From Rhizobium viscosum (lineage in GTDB: Bacteria > Pseudomonadota > Alphaproteobacteria > Rhizobiales > Rhizobiaceae): 64,000 nucleotides of DNA. This document shows positions 1-8,499 of the stretch, piece by piece. The stretch spans positions 2,212,001 through 2,276,000 of the forward strand of contig NZ_JADBEC010000001.1 of assembly GCF_014873945.1 (NCBI RefSeq), in the 5' to 3' direction. The stretch's first letter is position 1. Each line of letters begins with the position of its first letter. The notes beneath the pieces were generated by a model. It saw nothing but the letters and a program-made list of their open reading frames with translations. It was not told the DNA's origin and did no database searches. The position numbers were made by a program, and so were the translations under genes.

Positions 1-116
1 GGTGCGCGGCTTCTCGACCCGGGTGCCTAGACCTTCGGGCTTTCTTTTGGCCGATGGCTGCATATGTTAGGTCTGACAGCGCAAGCGGCGGGCCGGCCCG
101 CAAGGAGGAGAGCTTC

Positions 117-887
117 GTGTTTCATCCCAAATTGTTCGAAAACCGCAATGTCGTCGTGACAGGTGCCGGCCGCGGTATCGGCCTCGAAGTTGCCCGACAG
201 TTTCTGGATTGCGGGGCGCGCGTCCTTGTCCATACCGGGCGCGATGGGGAACGCGAACTGCCGGATTTTCTCCTGACCGCCGAATCAGAGCGCCGGGCCC
301 TGCTGTTGCCGGCGGATTTCCTGCGGCCGGGCGGCGCTGCGAAGTTTGCGCAAGAGGCGCTCGAATTCTTCGACAAGGTGCATGTGCTGGTCAACAATGC
401 CGGCACGATGCATGGGCGTTTTCCCGCCGGTGAACTGACCGATGCCGATTATGAAACTGTCGTGCGCCTCAACCAGACGTCGGTAGTGGAGTTGACGCGG
501 GCGCTGCTTCCAGCGCTCCGGGCCGCACAGGGCGCAGCCATCGTCAATACGGTCTCGATTTCGGCGCTGACGGGCGGAAGCCCCGGTTCTGCAATCTATT
601 CCGCATCGAAGGCATTTGTTGCCACCTATTCGAAAGCGCTGGCCCGAGAGCTTGCGCCTGATGGTATCAGGGTCAATTGCGTCTCGCCCGGTACGATCGA
701 AACCGATTTCCATGCACGCTATTCATCGCGTGAAAAGCTGGAGCAGACCCGCAAGTCGATACCACTGCAGCGGCTCGGAACGGCAGAGGATTGTGCTCCC
801 GCCTATCTCTTCCTGGCGGCTCCATCGCTCTCCGGTTACATCACAGGTCAAGTCCTGGAGATTAATGGCGGCCAGCTTATTTGCTGA
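117..887 (+). CDS. Short-chain dehydrogenase/reductase (SDR) family oxidoreductase
   Basis: Likely an NAD(P)-dependent oxidoreductase of the classical SDR family; the substrate cannot be read from the sequence. The Rossmann glycine motif TGAGRGIG is at residues 15-22, NNAG follows near residue 95, and the catalytic Ser/Tyr/Lys set is visible as VSIS followed by YSASK. The C-terminal ITGQVLEINGG is typical of FabG-like members. I chose the GTG at 117 because AAGGAGGAG lies 6 bases upstream and the Rossmann fold then begins about 10 residues in. The in-frame ATG at 54 would add 21 residues with no family counterpart. The resulting 256 residues is normal for the family. The gene stands alone, about 100 bp ahead of an ArsR regulator on the same strand. 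Confidence 0.88.
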   Translation: MFHPKLFENRNVVVTGAGRGIGLEVARQFLDCGARVLVHTGRDGERELPDFLLTAESERRALLLPADFLRPGGAAKFAQEALEFFDKVHVLVNNAGTMHGRFPAGELTDADYETVVRLNQTSVVELTRALLPALRAAQGAAIVNTVSISALTGGSPGSAIYSASKAFVATYSKALARELAPDGIRVNCVSPGTIETDFHARYSSREKLEQTRKSIPLQRLGTAEDCAPAYLFLAAPSLSGYITGQVLEINGGQLIC

Positions 888-920
888 TTTGGTTGGACTT
901 TTTTTGGTGTTTGGCGACAT

Positions 921-948
921 TTGACGAATTCGCTTCTGCGAATATGAT
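921..948 (+). promoter_or_regulatory. Promoter of the arsR-type gene with an inverted repeat in its spacer
   Basis: TTGACG at 921-926 and TATGAT at 943-948 are 16 bases apart and resemble a sigma-70 promoter, 40 bp ahead of the ArsR start codon. A perfect inverted repeat, ATTCGC at 928-933 and GCGAAT at 938-943, lies inside the spacer. Binding there would block RNA polymerase, the usual arrangement for an autorepressing ArsR protein. The repeat and hexamers are seen; the regulator-operator pairing is inferred. Confidence 0.6.
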
Positions 949-988
949 ATTGTACTGATCTACCCTATTACCTCCTTCCGAGAAGCAA

Positions 989-1330
989 ATGCCATTGCCT
1001 AAACCGAAGCCGGGCATGACCGGCCAGGACTTGCAGAAGCTTGCTGACAAAGCCCACGAGGCGAGCGATCTCCTGAAGGCGCTAGCCCATCAGACCCGGT
1101 TGCTCATTCTCTGTATCCTGTCGGAAGGGGAAAAGACAGTCGGCGAAATCGAGAATATCCTTGGTATACAGCAGGCTATGGTGTCCCAGCAGCTTGCGCG
1201 GCTGAGGCTCGAAGGCCTCGTCAATACGCGGCGCGAAGGGCGGCTCGTCTATTACAGCATGGGCAATGACAGCGTCATGGCTTTCCTCGAATCACTTTTC
1301 AGTCTCTTTCCGGTTGCCGAGAAAAGCTGA
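989..1330 (+). CDS. ArsR/SmtB-family winged-helix transcriptional regulator
   Basis: A 113-residue DNA-binding regulator. The segment from about residue 28 to 90 has the ArsR winged-helix pattern: LKALAHQTRLLILCIL, then VGEIE, then the recognition helix MVSQQLARLRLEGLV and the wing RREGRLVYYS. It most resembles the BigR/SqrR/NolR branch. The single Cys is in LILC, matching the first conserved Cys of the sulfide/persulfide sensors. The C-terminus (LFSLFPVAEKS) lacks the partner Cys expected after LF, so the usual two-Cys redox switch is not intact. A promoter with an embedded inverted repeat lies directly upstream, consistent with autoregulation. The ligand is unknown. Confidence 0.85.
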   Translation: MPLPKPKPGMTGQDLQKLADKAHEASDLLKALAHQTRLLILCILSEGEKTVGEIENILGIQQAMVSQQLARLRLEGLVNTRREGRLVYYSMGNDSVMAFLESLFSLFPVAEKS

Positions 1331-1401
1331 ACCGCTCACTCTTGCGAAGTCGCTGACAAGCCGCAAAAATAGGCCTCATCCCGAATTCGGCAGGAGGCCG
1401 G

Positions 1402-2295
1402 ATGATCGACAAGCTGGAATTCTTCATCGCACTCGCCAACGAGAAACATTTCGGTCGTGCGGCGGAGGAATGCGGCGTTTCCCAACCCACGCTCTCGGCC
1501 GCCATTCGCCAGCTCGAAGATCAACTGGGCGTCATGCTGGTGCAGCGCGGCTCGCGCTTCCAGGGATTGACGCCGGAAGGGCAGCGCGTGCTTGAATGGG
1601 CGCGGCGCATCGTCGGTGACACGCGTACCATGCGCGAGGAAATGCGCGCCGCCCGCAAGGGCCTCTCCGGCCATCTGCGCCTGGCGTCCATTCCGACCGC
1701 ACTCGCCATGCTGTCGCGAATCACCACGCCTTTTCAGGAGCGGCATCCCGACGTCACCTTCTCCATCGTTTCGCGCAATTCGCTGCAGGTGCTGAGCATG
1801 CTCGAAAATCTCGAGATCGATGCCGGAATCACCTATCTCGAAAACGAGCCGCTCGGGCGCGTCACTTCGGTGCCGCTCTATGCGGAACGCTACAATCTCA
1901 TCACCGCCGCCGGCAGTCCGCTCTCGGATCGCGAGAGTGTGACATGGCGTGAAGTGGGCGATCTTCGGCTTTGCCTATTGACGGCCGACATGCAGAACCG
2001 GCGTATCATCAACCGACATTTGGCCGAAGCAGGCGCGACAGTCCATCCGACACTCGAATCGAACTCGATGATCGTGCTTTTTTCTCATGTGCGCACCGGC
2101 CGCTGGGCGAGCATAATGCCGCATAATGTCGCGAAATCATTCGGTTTTCCTGTGGAGATCCGGATGATCCCGATCGTCGAGCCGGAAGCGCACCATCTCG
2201 TGGGCCTTGTCGCTCCTTATCGGGAGCCTTTCACGCCGCTTGTCTCCGCTTTGTTGCATGAAGCAAGAACACTCGTTGAAGACGCAGAACTTTGA
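1402..2295 (+). CDS. LysR-family transcriptional regulator, probable regulator of the fds operon
   Basis: A 297-residue LysR-type regulator: N-terminal helix-turn-helix (residues about 3-60, with HFGRAAEECGVSQPTLSAAIRQLE) followed by a periplasmic-binding-protein-like effector domain. AGGAGG lies upstream of the ATG. It precedes the formate dehydrogenase genes on the same strand. LysR-type genes are commonly found beside fds operons (FdsR), so regulation of formate oxidation is the likely job. Unusually for this family it is co-directional with, not divergent from, its probable target. A 7-bp inverted repeat fitting an LTTR box overlaps its stop codon. The family call is secure; the target is inferred from position. 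Confidence 0.88.
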   Translation: MIDKLEFFIALANEKHFGRAAEECGVSQPTLSAAIRQLEDQLGVMLVQRGSRFQGLTPEGQRVLEWARRIVGDTRTMREEMRAARKGLSGHLRLASIPTALAMLSRITTPFQERHPDVTFSIVSRNSLQVLSMLENLEIDAGITYLENEPLGRVTSVPLYAERYNLITAAGSPLSDRESVTWREVGDLRLCLLTADMQNRRIINRHLAEAGATVHPTLESNSMIVLFSHVRTGRWASIMPHNVAKSFGFPVEIRMIPIVEPEAHHLVGLVAPYREPFTPLVSALLHEARTLVEDAEL

Positions 2296-2312
2296 TAGAA
2301 AAAAACTATCAA
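2292..2312 (+). promoter_or_regulatory. Candidate LysR-type operator ahead of fdsG
   Basis: TTGATAG (2292-2298) and CTATCAA (2306-2312) form a perfect inverted repeat around seven A residues. The inner part, ATAG-N7-CTAT, fits the T-N11-A LysR box. It overlaps the stop codon of the lysR gene and lies about 120 bp ahead of fdsG. It is not followed by a T-run, so a terminator is less likely than an operator. Confidence 0.45.
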
Positions 2313-2430
2313 GCAACAAGACTGCTTTATTGATTGCAGCCTGTTTCCCTGAGACAGTTCCGTAGAAATCGCAATGGCATGGGGAGTTTTGCGGTTTTCA
2401 CCGAATGCGTAAGCCGAAGGGAGGCTGCTG

Positions 2431-2910
2431 ATGAATATACGTATCGCCCAGGGCGATATTGCCGGGCGTATCCGCTCGATCGTTGCCGATCTTCGATCCC
2501 TCGAAGGCCCACTGCTCCCCATTCTGCATGAGGTTCAGGACCAGTTCGGCTATGTGCCGCAGGAGGCCTTGCCGGTTATCGCCGACGAGCTCAATCTTTC
2601 CCGCGCCGAGGTCCACGGCGTCGTAACCTTCTATCATGATTATCGCGATCATCCCGCCGGTCGGCACGTGCTGAAACTCTGTCGCGCCGAAGCCTGCCAG
2701 TCGATGGGCGGCGATGCTCTGGCCGAGCGCATCAAAACCCTGCTCGGCATCGATTTTCATCAGACGACACTCGACGGCAGCGTCACACTGGAACCCGTCT
2801 ACTGTCTCGGTCTCTGTGCCTGCGCGCCAGCCGCCATGTTGGATGGCGAAGTGCATGGCCGAGTTGATGACGAACTGGCGACCGAACTCGTCGAGGAGGC
2901 GCGCCGATGA
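2431..2910 (+). CDS. fdsG: NAD-dependent formate dehydrogenase, gamma subunit (NuoE-like)
   Basis: Small [2Fe-2S] subunit of the soluble molybdenum formate dehydrogenase that oxidises formate to CO2 with NAD+. The 159 residues match NuoE/FdsG, and the four cluster cysteines appear as C84-x4-C89 and C125-x3-C129. GGGAGG is found about 8 bases before the ATG. It overlaps fdsB by 4 bases, indicating translational coupling. In the complex it passes electrons between the alpha subunit and the FMN/NAD site of FdsB. Gene order and motif spacing leave little doubt. Confidence 0.95.
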   Translation: MNIRIAQGDIAGRIRSIVADLRSLEGPLLPILHEVQDQFGYVPQEALPVIADELNLSRAEVHGVVTFYHDYRDHPAGRHVLKLCRAEACQSMGGDALAERIKTLLGIDFHQTTLDGSVTLEPVYCLGLCACAPAAMLDGEVHGRVDDELATELVEEARR

Positions 2911-4463
2911 CTGTGAAGATTTATGTTCCGCGCGATGCCGCAGCGCTCTCGCTCGGGGCCGAGAAGGTGGCAATGGCGATTACCCAGGAGATCGCCGCCC
3001 GCGGCCTCGATGCGACAGTCGTGCGCAACGGCTCGCGCGGAATGTTCTGGCTGGAGCCGCTGGTCGAGGTTGAGATTTCCGGGAAACGGATTGGCTATGG
3101 GCCAGTCAAGGCGAAGGATATCGCCGCTCTGTTCGATGCTGGATTGACGGAAGGCGGAGCGCATGCGCTCTGTCTCGGGGAGGTTGAAGGCCTCCCGTTC
3201 CTGAAGAACCAGACGCGCCTCACCTTTGCCCGCTGCGGCATTACCGATCCGCTCTCGCTCTCGGATTACGAGGCCCATGGCGGGCTTGCCGGTCTTCGCC
3301 GCGCGATTTCGATGCAGCCTGCCGATGTCGTCAAGGAAGTCACCGATTCCGGCCTTCGCGGCCGCGGCGGCGCAGGCTTTCCGACCGGCATCAAATGGAA
3401 GACGGTGCTCGATGCGGCGGGTCTGCGCAAATATATCGTCTGCAATGCAGATGAGGGCGACAGCGGTACCTTTGCCGACCGGATGATCATGGAAGGCGAT
3501 CCTTTCGTGCTCATCGAAGGCATGGCGATTGCCGGGCTTGCGACTGGCGCCACAAAAGGTTTCGTCTATACGCGCTCGGAATATCCGCATGCGATCGCCA
3601 CGATGACGGAGGCGGTGGAAATTGCCCGCAAGGCCGGCATTCTGGGCGCTTCGGTGTTTGGCTCCGGCAAGGCCTTCGACATGGAGATCCGCACCGGTGC
3701 GGGCGCCTATGTGTGTGGCGAGGAAACGGCACTGCTCAACAGCCTCGAAGGCAAGCGGGGCATCGTGCGCGCCAAGCCGCCGCTGCCGGCGCATAAGGGC
3801 CTGTTCAACTGTCCGACCGTCATCAACAATGTGATCTCGCTCGCGTCCGTGCCTGTGATCATGGACAAGGGGGCTGCCTTCTATCGCGATTTCGGCATGG
3901 GTCGGTCACGCGGCACCATCCCGCTGCAGATCGCCGGCAATGTGAAATATGGCGGTCTCTACGAAACCGCCTTCGGTCTTTCGCTCGGCGATATCGTTGA
4001 GAAGATCGGTGGCGGGACGGCGTCCGGCCGGCCGGTGAAGGCGGTGCAGGTGGGCGGGCCGCTCGGCGCCTATTTCCCGCGTGCACTCTTCGACACGCCG
4101 TTCGATTATGAGGCCTTTGCAGCCAAGGACGGCCTTATCGGGCATGCAGGTCTCGTTATCTTCGACGATACCGCGGATATGCTGAAACAAGCGCGTTTTG
4201 CGATGGAATTCTGCGCGGTGGAAAGCTGCGGCAAGTGCACGCCCTGCCGTATAGGCTCGACGCGCGGCGTCGAAACGGCGGACAAGATTGCCCAGGGCAT
4301 AGAGCCCGAGAAGAACCGCGAACTGCTCGCCGATCTCTGCAATACGATGAAGTTCGGCTCGCTCTGCGCGCTCGGTGGGTTCACGCCCTATCCTGTCATG
4401 AGCGCCATGACGCATTTCCCGGACGATTTTGCTCCGGTCCCTCTCATTGAAGCGGCGGAATAA
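2907..4463 (+). CDS. fdsB: NAD-dependent formate dehydrogenase, beta subunit (NuoF-like, FMN/NAD-binding)
   Basis: The diaphorase subunit: it takes electrons from the formate-oxidising alpha subunit and reduces NAD+. Its 518 residues contain an N-terminal ferredoxin/thioredoxin-like extension, the glycine-rich FMN/NAD region GRGGAGFPTGIKW near residue 150, and the 4Fe-4S motif ESCGKCTPCRIG near residue 440, as in NuoF/HoxF. The start overlaps the end of fdsG (ATGA), and fdsA follows after 3 bases. Cytoplasmic. Nothing is missing compared with known FdsB proteins. Confidence 0.95.
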   Translation: MTVKIYVPRDAAALSLGAEKVAMAITQEIAARGLDATVVRNGSRGMFWLEPLVEVEISGKRIGYGPVKAKDIAALFDAGLTEGGAHALCLGEVEGLPFLKNQTRLTFARCGITDPLSLSDYEAHGGLAGLRRAISMQPADVVKEVTDSGLRGRGGAGFPTGIKWKTVLDAAGLRKYIVCNADEGDSGTFADRMIMEGDPFVLIEGMAIAGLATGATKGFVYTRSEYPHAIATMTEAVEIARKAGILGASVFGSGKAFDMEIRTGAGAYVCGEETALLNSLEGKRGIVRAKPPLPAHKGLFNCPTVINNVISLASVPVIMDKGAAFYRDFGMGRSRGTIPLQIAGNVKYGGLYETAFGLSLGDIVEKIGGGTASGRPVKAVQVGGPLGAYFPRALFDTPFDYEAFAAKDGLIGHAGLVIFDDTADMLKQARFAMEFCAVESCGKCTPCRIGSTRGVETADKIAQGIEPEKNRELLADLCNTMKFGSLCALGGFTPYPVMSAMTHFPDDFAPVPLIEAAE

Positions 4464-4466
4464 GCC

Positions 4467-7346
4467 ATGTCTCTCATTCATGAAATCGACTACGGAACGC
4501 CGGCTTCGAAATCCGAAACGATGGTGACACTGACCATCGACGGCCGGCAGGTGACGGTTCCTGAGGGAACCTCGATCATGCGCGCCTCTATGGAGGCCGG
4601 CATTCAGGTGCCGAAGCTCTGCGCGACCGATATGGTCGATGCCTTCGGTTCCTGCCGTCTCTGTCTGATCGAAATCGACGGCCGCAACGGAACGCCCGCC
4701 TCCTGCACCACGCCGGTGGCGTCCGGCATCGTCGTCCATACGCAGACGGAGCGGCTGAAGAATATCCGCCGCGGCGTCATGGAGCTTTATATCTCCGACC
4801 ATCCGCTCGACTGTCTGACCTGTGCGGCCAATGGCGATTGCGAGCTGCAGGACATGGCGGGCGCCGTCGGTCTGCGCGACGTGCGCTATGGCTACGAGGG
4901 TGACAACCACGTCAAGGCGCGCAACAGCGGCGAGATCAATCTGAAATGGATGCCGAAGGACGAGTCCAATCCGTACTTCACCTATGATCCGTCGAAGTGC
5001 ATCGTCTGCTCCCGTTGCGTGCGCGCCTGCGAAGAGGTGCAAGGCACCTTTGCACTGACGATCGAGGGGCGCGGTTTCGGATCGCGCGTTTCGCCTGGTA
5101 TGCACGAGCATTTCGTCGATTCCGAATGCGTGTCCTGCGGCGCCTGCGTGCAGGCCTGCCCGACCGCGACGCTAACGGAAAAATCGGTGATCCGCATCGG
5201 CCAGCCAGAACATTCGGCCGTCACGACCTGCGCCTATTGCGGCGTCGGCTGCTCCTTCAAGGCGGAAATGCGCGGCGAAGAGCTGGTGCGCATGGTGCCG
5301 TGGAAGGATGGGCAGGCAAACCGCGGCCATTCCTGCGTCAAGGGGCGCTTTGCCTATGGCTATTCCACGCACAAGGACCGCATCCTGAACCCGATGCTCC
5401 GCGAGAAAGTGACGGATCCCTGGCGTGAGGTGACCTGGGACGAGGCCTACGCCCATGTCGCTTCCGAGTTCCGCCGCATCCAGTATCAGTATGGTCGCGA
5501 AGCGGTCGGCGGTATCACATCGTCCCGCTGTACCAACGAAGAGACTTATCTCGTCCAGAAGCTGGTCCGCGCCGGCTTCGGTAACAACAATGTCGATACC
5601 TGCGCCCGTGTCTGCCATTCGCCGACAGGTTATGGGCTCGGTCAGGCTTTCGGCACATCAGCTGGTACACAGAATTTCGACAGCGTGGAGCAGTCCGATG
5701 TGGTCGTCATCATCGGCGCCAACCCGACTGATGGCCATCCCGTCTTTGGTTCGCGCTTGAAGAAGCGGTTGCGGCAGGGCGCAAAGCTTATTGTCATCGA
5801 TCCGCGCCGTATCGATATCATCCGCTCGCCGCATGTCGAGGCATCCTTCCATCTGCCGCTGAAGCCCGGCACCAATGTCGCAATCATGACGGCGCTTGCG
5901 CATGTGATCGTGACCGAAGGTCTCTACGACGAGAAGTTCATCCGTGAGCGCTGCGACTGGTCGGAATTCGAGGATTGGGCAGCTTTCGTCGCCGAGCCGC
6001 AGCATAGCCCGGAAGCCGTCGAGAAGTTTACCGGTGTGAAACCGGAGGATGTGCGCGGCGCTGCCCGGCTTTTCGCAACCGGTGGCAATGGCGCCATCTA
6101 TTACGGTCTCGGCGTGACCGAACACAGTCAGGGCTCGACGACGGTCATGGCGATCGCCAATCTTGCCATGGCGACCGGCAATATCGGCCGTCCCGGCGTC
6201 GGCGTGAATCCGCTGCGCGGCCAGAACAATGTGCAGGGCTCCTGCGACATGGGATCCTTCCCGCATGAGCTGCCGGGCTATCGCCACATCTCAGACGATG
6301 CGACGCGCGATATTTTCGAAAAGCTCTGGGGCGTGAAGCTCAACAACGAGCCGGGCCTGCGTATTCCGAATATGCTGGACGCTGCCGTCGACGGCTCCTT
6401 CAAGGGTATCTATATCCAGGGCGAAGACATCCTGCAGTCCGATCCGGATACCAAACATGTCGCCGCCGGTCTTGCCGCGATGGAATGCGTCGTCGTGCAG
6501 GATCTCTTCCTGAACGAGACGGCGAACTATGCTCATGTCTTCCTGCCGGGTTCTACTTTCCTGGAAAAGGACGGCACTTTCACCAATGCCGAGCGCCGCA
6601 TCAACCGCGTGCGCAAGGTCATGACGCCACGCAACGGCTATGGCGACTGGGAAGTGACGCAGAAGCTCGCCCAGGCCATGGGCCTCGACTGGCACTATAC
6701 GCACCCGTCTGAGATCATGGATGAGATTGCCGCGACGACGCCGAGCTTCGCTTCGGTCTCTTACGACTATCTCGAAAAGATGGGCTCGGTCCAATGGCCC
6801 TGCAACGAGGCGCATCCGCTCGGCTCGCCGATCATGCATGTGGATGGATTCGTGCGCGGCAAGGGCAAGTTCATCCGCACGGAATATGTGGCAACCGACG
6901 AGCGCACAGGTCCACGCTTCCCGCTGCTTCTCACCACCGGCCGCATCCTTAGCCAGTATAATGTCGGGGCGCAGACACGGCGCACCGATAATGTCGTCTG
7001 GCACTCCGAAGACCGGTTGGAAATCCATCCGCATGATGCTGAACAGCGTGGCATCCGCGATGGCGATTGGGTGAAGCTTGGCAGCCGCTCCGGCGATACG
7101 ACGCTGCGTGCATTGATCACCGACCGCGTGGCACCCGGCGTCGTCTATACGACCTTCCACCACCCTGATACGCAGGCAAACGTCATCACCACCGACTTCT
7201 CCGACTGGGCGACCAACTGCCCGGAATACAAGGTGACGGCGGTGCAGGTTTCGCCCTCCAACGGTCCGTCCGAGTGGCAGGTCGAGTATGACGAGCAGGC
7301 CCGCCAGTCCCGCCGTATCGCGAGCAAGATGGAGGCGGCGGAATAA
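4467..7346 (+). CDS. fdsA: NAD-dependent formate dehydrogenase, alpha (catalytic, molybdopterin) subunit
   Basis: The 959-residue catalytic subunit, binding bis-molybdopterin guanine dinucleotide and several Fe-S clusters. In order: an N-terminal plant-type [2Fe-2S] segment, a NuoG-like His/Cys cluster region (LTCAANGDCELQ), two ferredoxin-type 4Fe-4S motifs (CIVCSRCVRAC and CVSCGACVQACPT), the CAYCGVGCSF cluster that opens the molybdopterin domain, and the active-site segment ARVCHSP with C383 as the metal ligand. This enzyme therefore uses Cys, not selenocysteine. The C-terminal molydopterin dinucleotide-binding domain is complete. The stop codon overlaps the fdhD start by one base. Confidence 0.96.
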   Translation: MSLIHEIDYGTPASKSETMVTLTIDGRQVTVPEGTSIMRASMEAGIQVPKLCATDMVDAFGSCRLCLIEIDGRNGTPASCTTPVASGIVVHTQTERLKNIRRGVMELYISDHPLDCLTCAANGDCELQDMAGAVGLRDVRYGYEGDNHVKARNSGEINLKWMPKDESNPYFTYDPSKCIVCSRCVRACEEVQGTFALTIEGRGFGSRVSPGMHEHFVDSECVSCGACVQACPTATLTEKSVIRIGQPEHSAVTTCAYCGVGCSFKAEMRGEELVRMVPWKDGQANRGHSCVKGRFAYGYSTHKDRILNPMLREKVTDPWREVTWDEAYAHVASEFRRIQYQYGREAVGGITSSRCTNEETYLVQKLVRAGFGNNNVDTCARVCHSPTGYGLGQAFGTSAGTQNFDSVEQSDVVVIIGANPTDGHPVFGSRLKKRLRQGAKLIVIDPRRIDIIRSPHVEASFHLPLKPGTNVAIMTALAHVIVTEGLYDEKFIRERCDWSEFEDWAAFVAEPQHSPEAVEKFTGVKPEDVRGAARLFATGGNGAIYYGLGVTEHSQGSTTVMAIANLAMATGNIGRPGVGVNPLRGQNNVQGSCDMGSFPHELPGYRHISDDATRDIFEKLWGVKLNNEPGLRIPNMLDAAVDGSFKGIYIQGEDILQSDPDTKHVAAGLAAMECVVVQDLFLNETANYAHVFLPGSTFLEKDGTFTNAERRINRVRKVMTPRNGYGDWEVTQKLAQAMGLDWHYTHPSEIMDEIAATTPSFASVSYDYLEKMGSVQWPCNEAHPLGSPIMHVDGFVRGKGKFIRTEYVATDERTGPRFPLLLTTGRILSQYNVGAQTRRTDNVVWHSEDRLEIHPHDAEQRGIRDGDWVKLGSRSGDTTLRALITDRVAPGVVYTTFHHPDTQANVITTDFSDWATNCPEYKVTAVQVSPSNGPSEWQVEYDEQARQSRRIASKMEAAE

Positions 7347-8173
7347 TGACCGAACGGGCGACCCGCATAAGCGTGACGGAGGTCGCCCGGAGGGGCGGCA
7401 TCATGGCGCGGGGCGAGCGTATCGTGCCCGAGGAAGTGCCGATTGCATTTTCCTATGGCGGCAGTTCGCATGCGGTCATGATGGGCACGCCCGGCGACCT
7501 TGAGGATTTTGCCGTCGGCTTCAGCCTTACGGAGGGCATTATCACCGACTGCAACCAGGTCGCTGGTGTCGAGTTCATCGAGGACGAGAAGGGTATCGAC
7601 GTCCAGGTGACGCTTGTCGATGATGTCGAGGACGCGCTCAGAAAGCGGCGGCGCAGCATGGCGGGGCCTGTCGGCTGCGGCCTCTGCGGTATCGAGTCGA
7701 TCGAGCAGGCGGTCAGGAAGGTGCCTGATGTTTCCATGACCGAGCTGTCGCTGTCGCATGCCGATATTGTGCAGGCGATCGCGCTGCTTAACGATTCCCA
7801 GCCTCTGCATCGCGAGACGCGAGCCGTTCACGGGGCCGGCTTCTACATCCCCGGCAAGGGATTGATCGCCGTACGTGAGGATGTCGGCCGACACAATGCG
7901 CTCGACAAGCTTTGTGGCGCCGTCATCAGGGCGGGGGAGGCCGGCGCTTCCGGCGCTGTTGCCGTTACCAGCCGCCTCTCCGTCGAGATGGTTCAGAAGA
8001 CGGCGATCCTCGGCGCGCCGGTGCTGATCGCCATCTCCGCACCGACGGCACTTGCCATCCGCACGGCTGAGGAAGCAGGAATGACGCTTGTCGCCCTCGT
8101 GCGCGGCGAGGATTTCGAGATTTTCACCCACCCACATCGCCTGTCGCCCGGAAGCATCGCCGATGTCGCATGA
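7346..8173 (+). CDS. fdhD: Formate dehydrogenase accessory sulfurtransferase FdhD
   Basis: FdhD carries sulfur from a cysteine desulfurase to the molybdenum cofactor, a step needed for formate dehydrogenase activity. The 275-residue protein has the conserved CxxC pair (C111, C114 in GPVGCGLCGIES) and the downstream GREDVGRHNALDK-like block (REDVGRHNALDK). Its start overlaps the last base of fdsA, and its end overlaps the small subunit gene fdsD by 11 bp, so it is part of the same coupled operon. Confidence 0.95.
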   Translation: MTERATRISVTEVARRGGIMARGERIVPEEVPIAFSYGGSSHAVMMGTPGDLEDFAVGFSLTEGIITDCNQVAGVEFIEDEKGIDVQVTLVDDVEDALRKRRRSMAGPVGCGLCGIESIEQAVRKVPDVSMTELSLSHADIVQAIALLNDSQPLHRETRAVHGAGFYIPGKGLIAVREDVGRHNALDKLCGAVIRAGEAGASGAVAVTSRLSVEMVQKTAILGAPVLIAISAPTALAIRTAEEAGMTLVALVRGEDFEIFTHPHRLSPGSIADVA

Positions 8174-8408
8174 TACCAAGACCAAACTCGTCTACATGGC
8201 AAACCAGATTGCAACCTTCTTCAAGACCCAGCCCGAAAGCGAGGCTGCGCAGGGGGTAGCGACGCATATCAACAAATTTTGGGAGCCGCGTATGCGGCGG
8301 CAATTATTTGAAATTCTTGAGAAGGAAGACAATGGCCTCGACGCGCTCGTGCTGCAGGCCGTTCCTCTGATCCGCAAACCGGAGCCGGCAGAACAGCCGC
8401 TTCGATAA
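8163..8408 (+). CDS. fdsD: Formate dehydrogenase delta subunit
   Basis: An 81-residue protein matching the FdsD family: KLVYMANQIATFF near the start, then WEPRMRRQL in the middle. FdsD is needed for assembly or stability of fds-type formate dehydrogenases. The chosen ATG at 8163 lies inside the end of fdhD (11-bp overlap); a longer reading back to 8088 would run through fdhD coding sequence and is rejected. A stable hairpin follows at 8432-8454. Confidence 0.92.
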   Translation: MSHDTKTKLVYMANQIATFFKTQPESEAAQGVATHINKFWEPRMRRQLFEILEKEDNGLDALVLQAVPLIRKPEPAEQPLR

Positions 8409-8431
8409 ACCAACATCGGCGCATGAAAGAG

Positions 8432-8454
8432 GCGAGCGGGATCAGCCCGCTTGC
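8432..8454 (+). other. Hairpin between fdsD and the MFS carrier gene
   Basis: GCGAGCGGG and CCCGCTTGC can form a 9-bp stem (one G-U pair) with a 5-base loop. There is no T-run, so it is more likely an mRNA-processing or attenuating structure than a full terminator. It could lower expression of the carrier gene relative to fds. Confidence 0.4.
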
Positions 8455-8499
8455 GCATGCGCTTGTGACAGCAAGGTCTGAATTAAGGAGGAGTTGTTC

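Noticed and set aside
1..30. Tail of an upstream gene (frame 1 open to TAG at 28-30)
   Set aside because: Only nine codons are in the window, too few to support a coding call.
2376..2397. Sigma-54-like sequence TGGCATGGGG...TTTTGC before fdsG
   Set aside because: GG and GC are 13 bases apart instead of 10, so the -24/-12 spacing is wrong.
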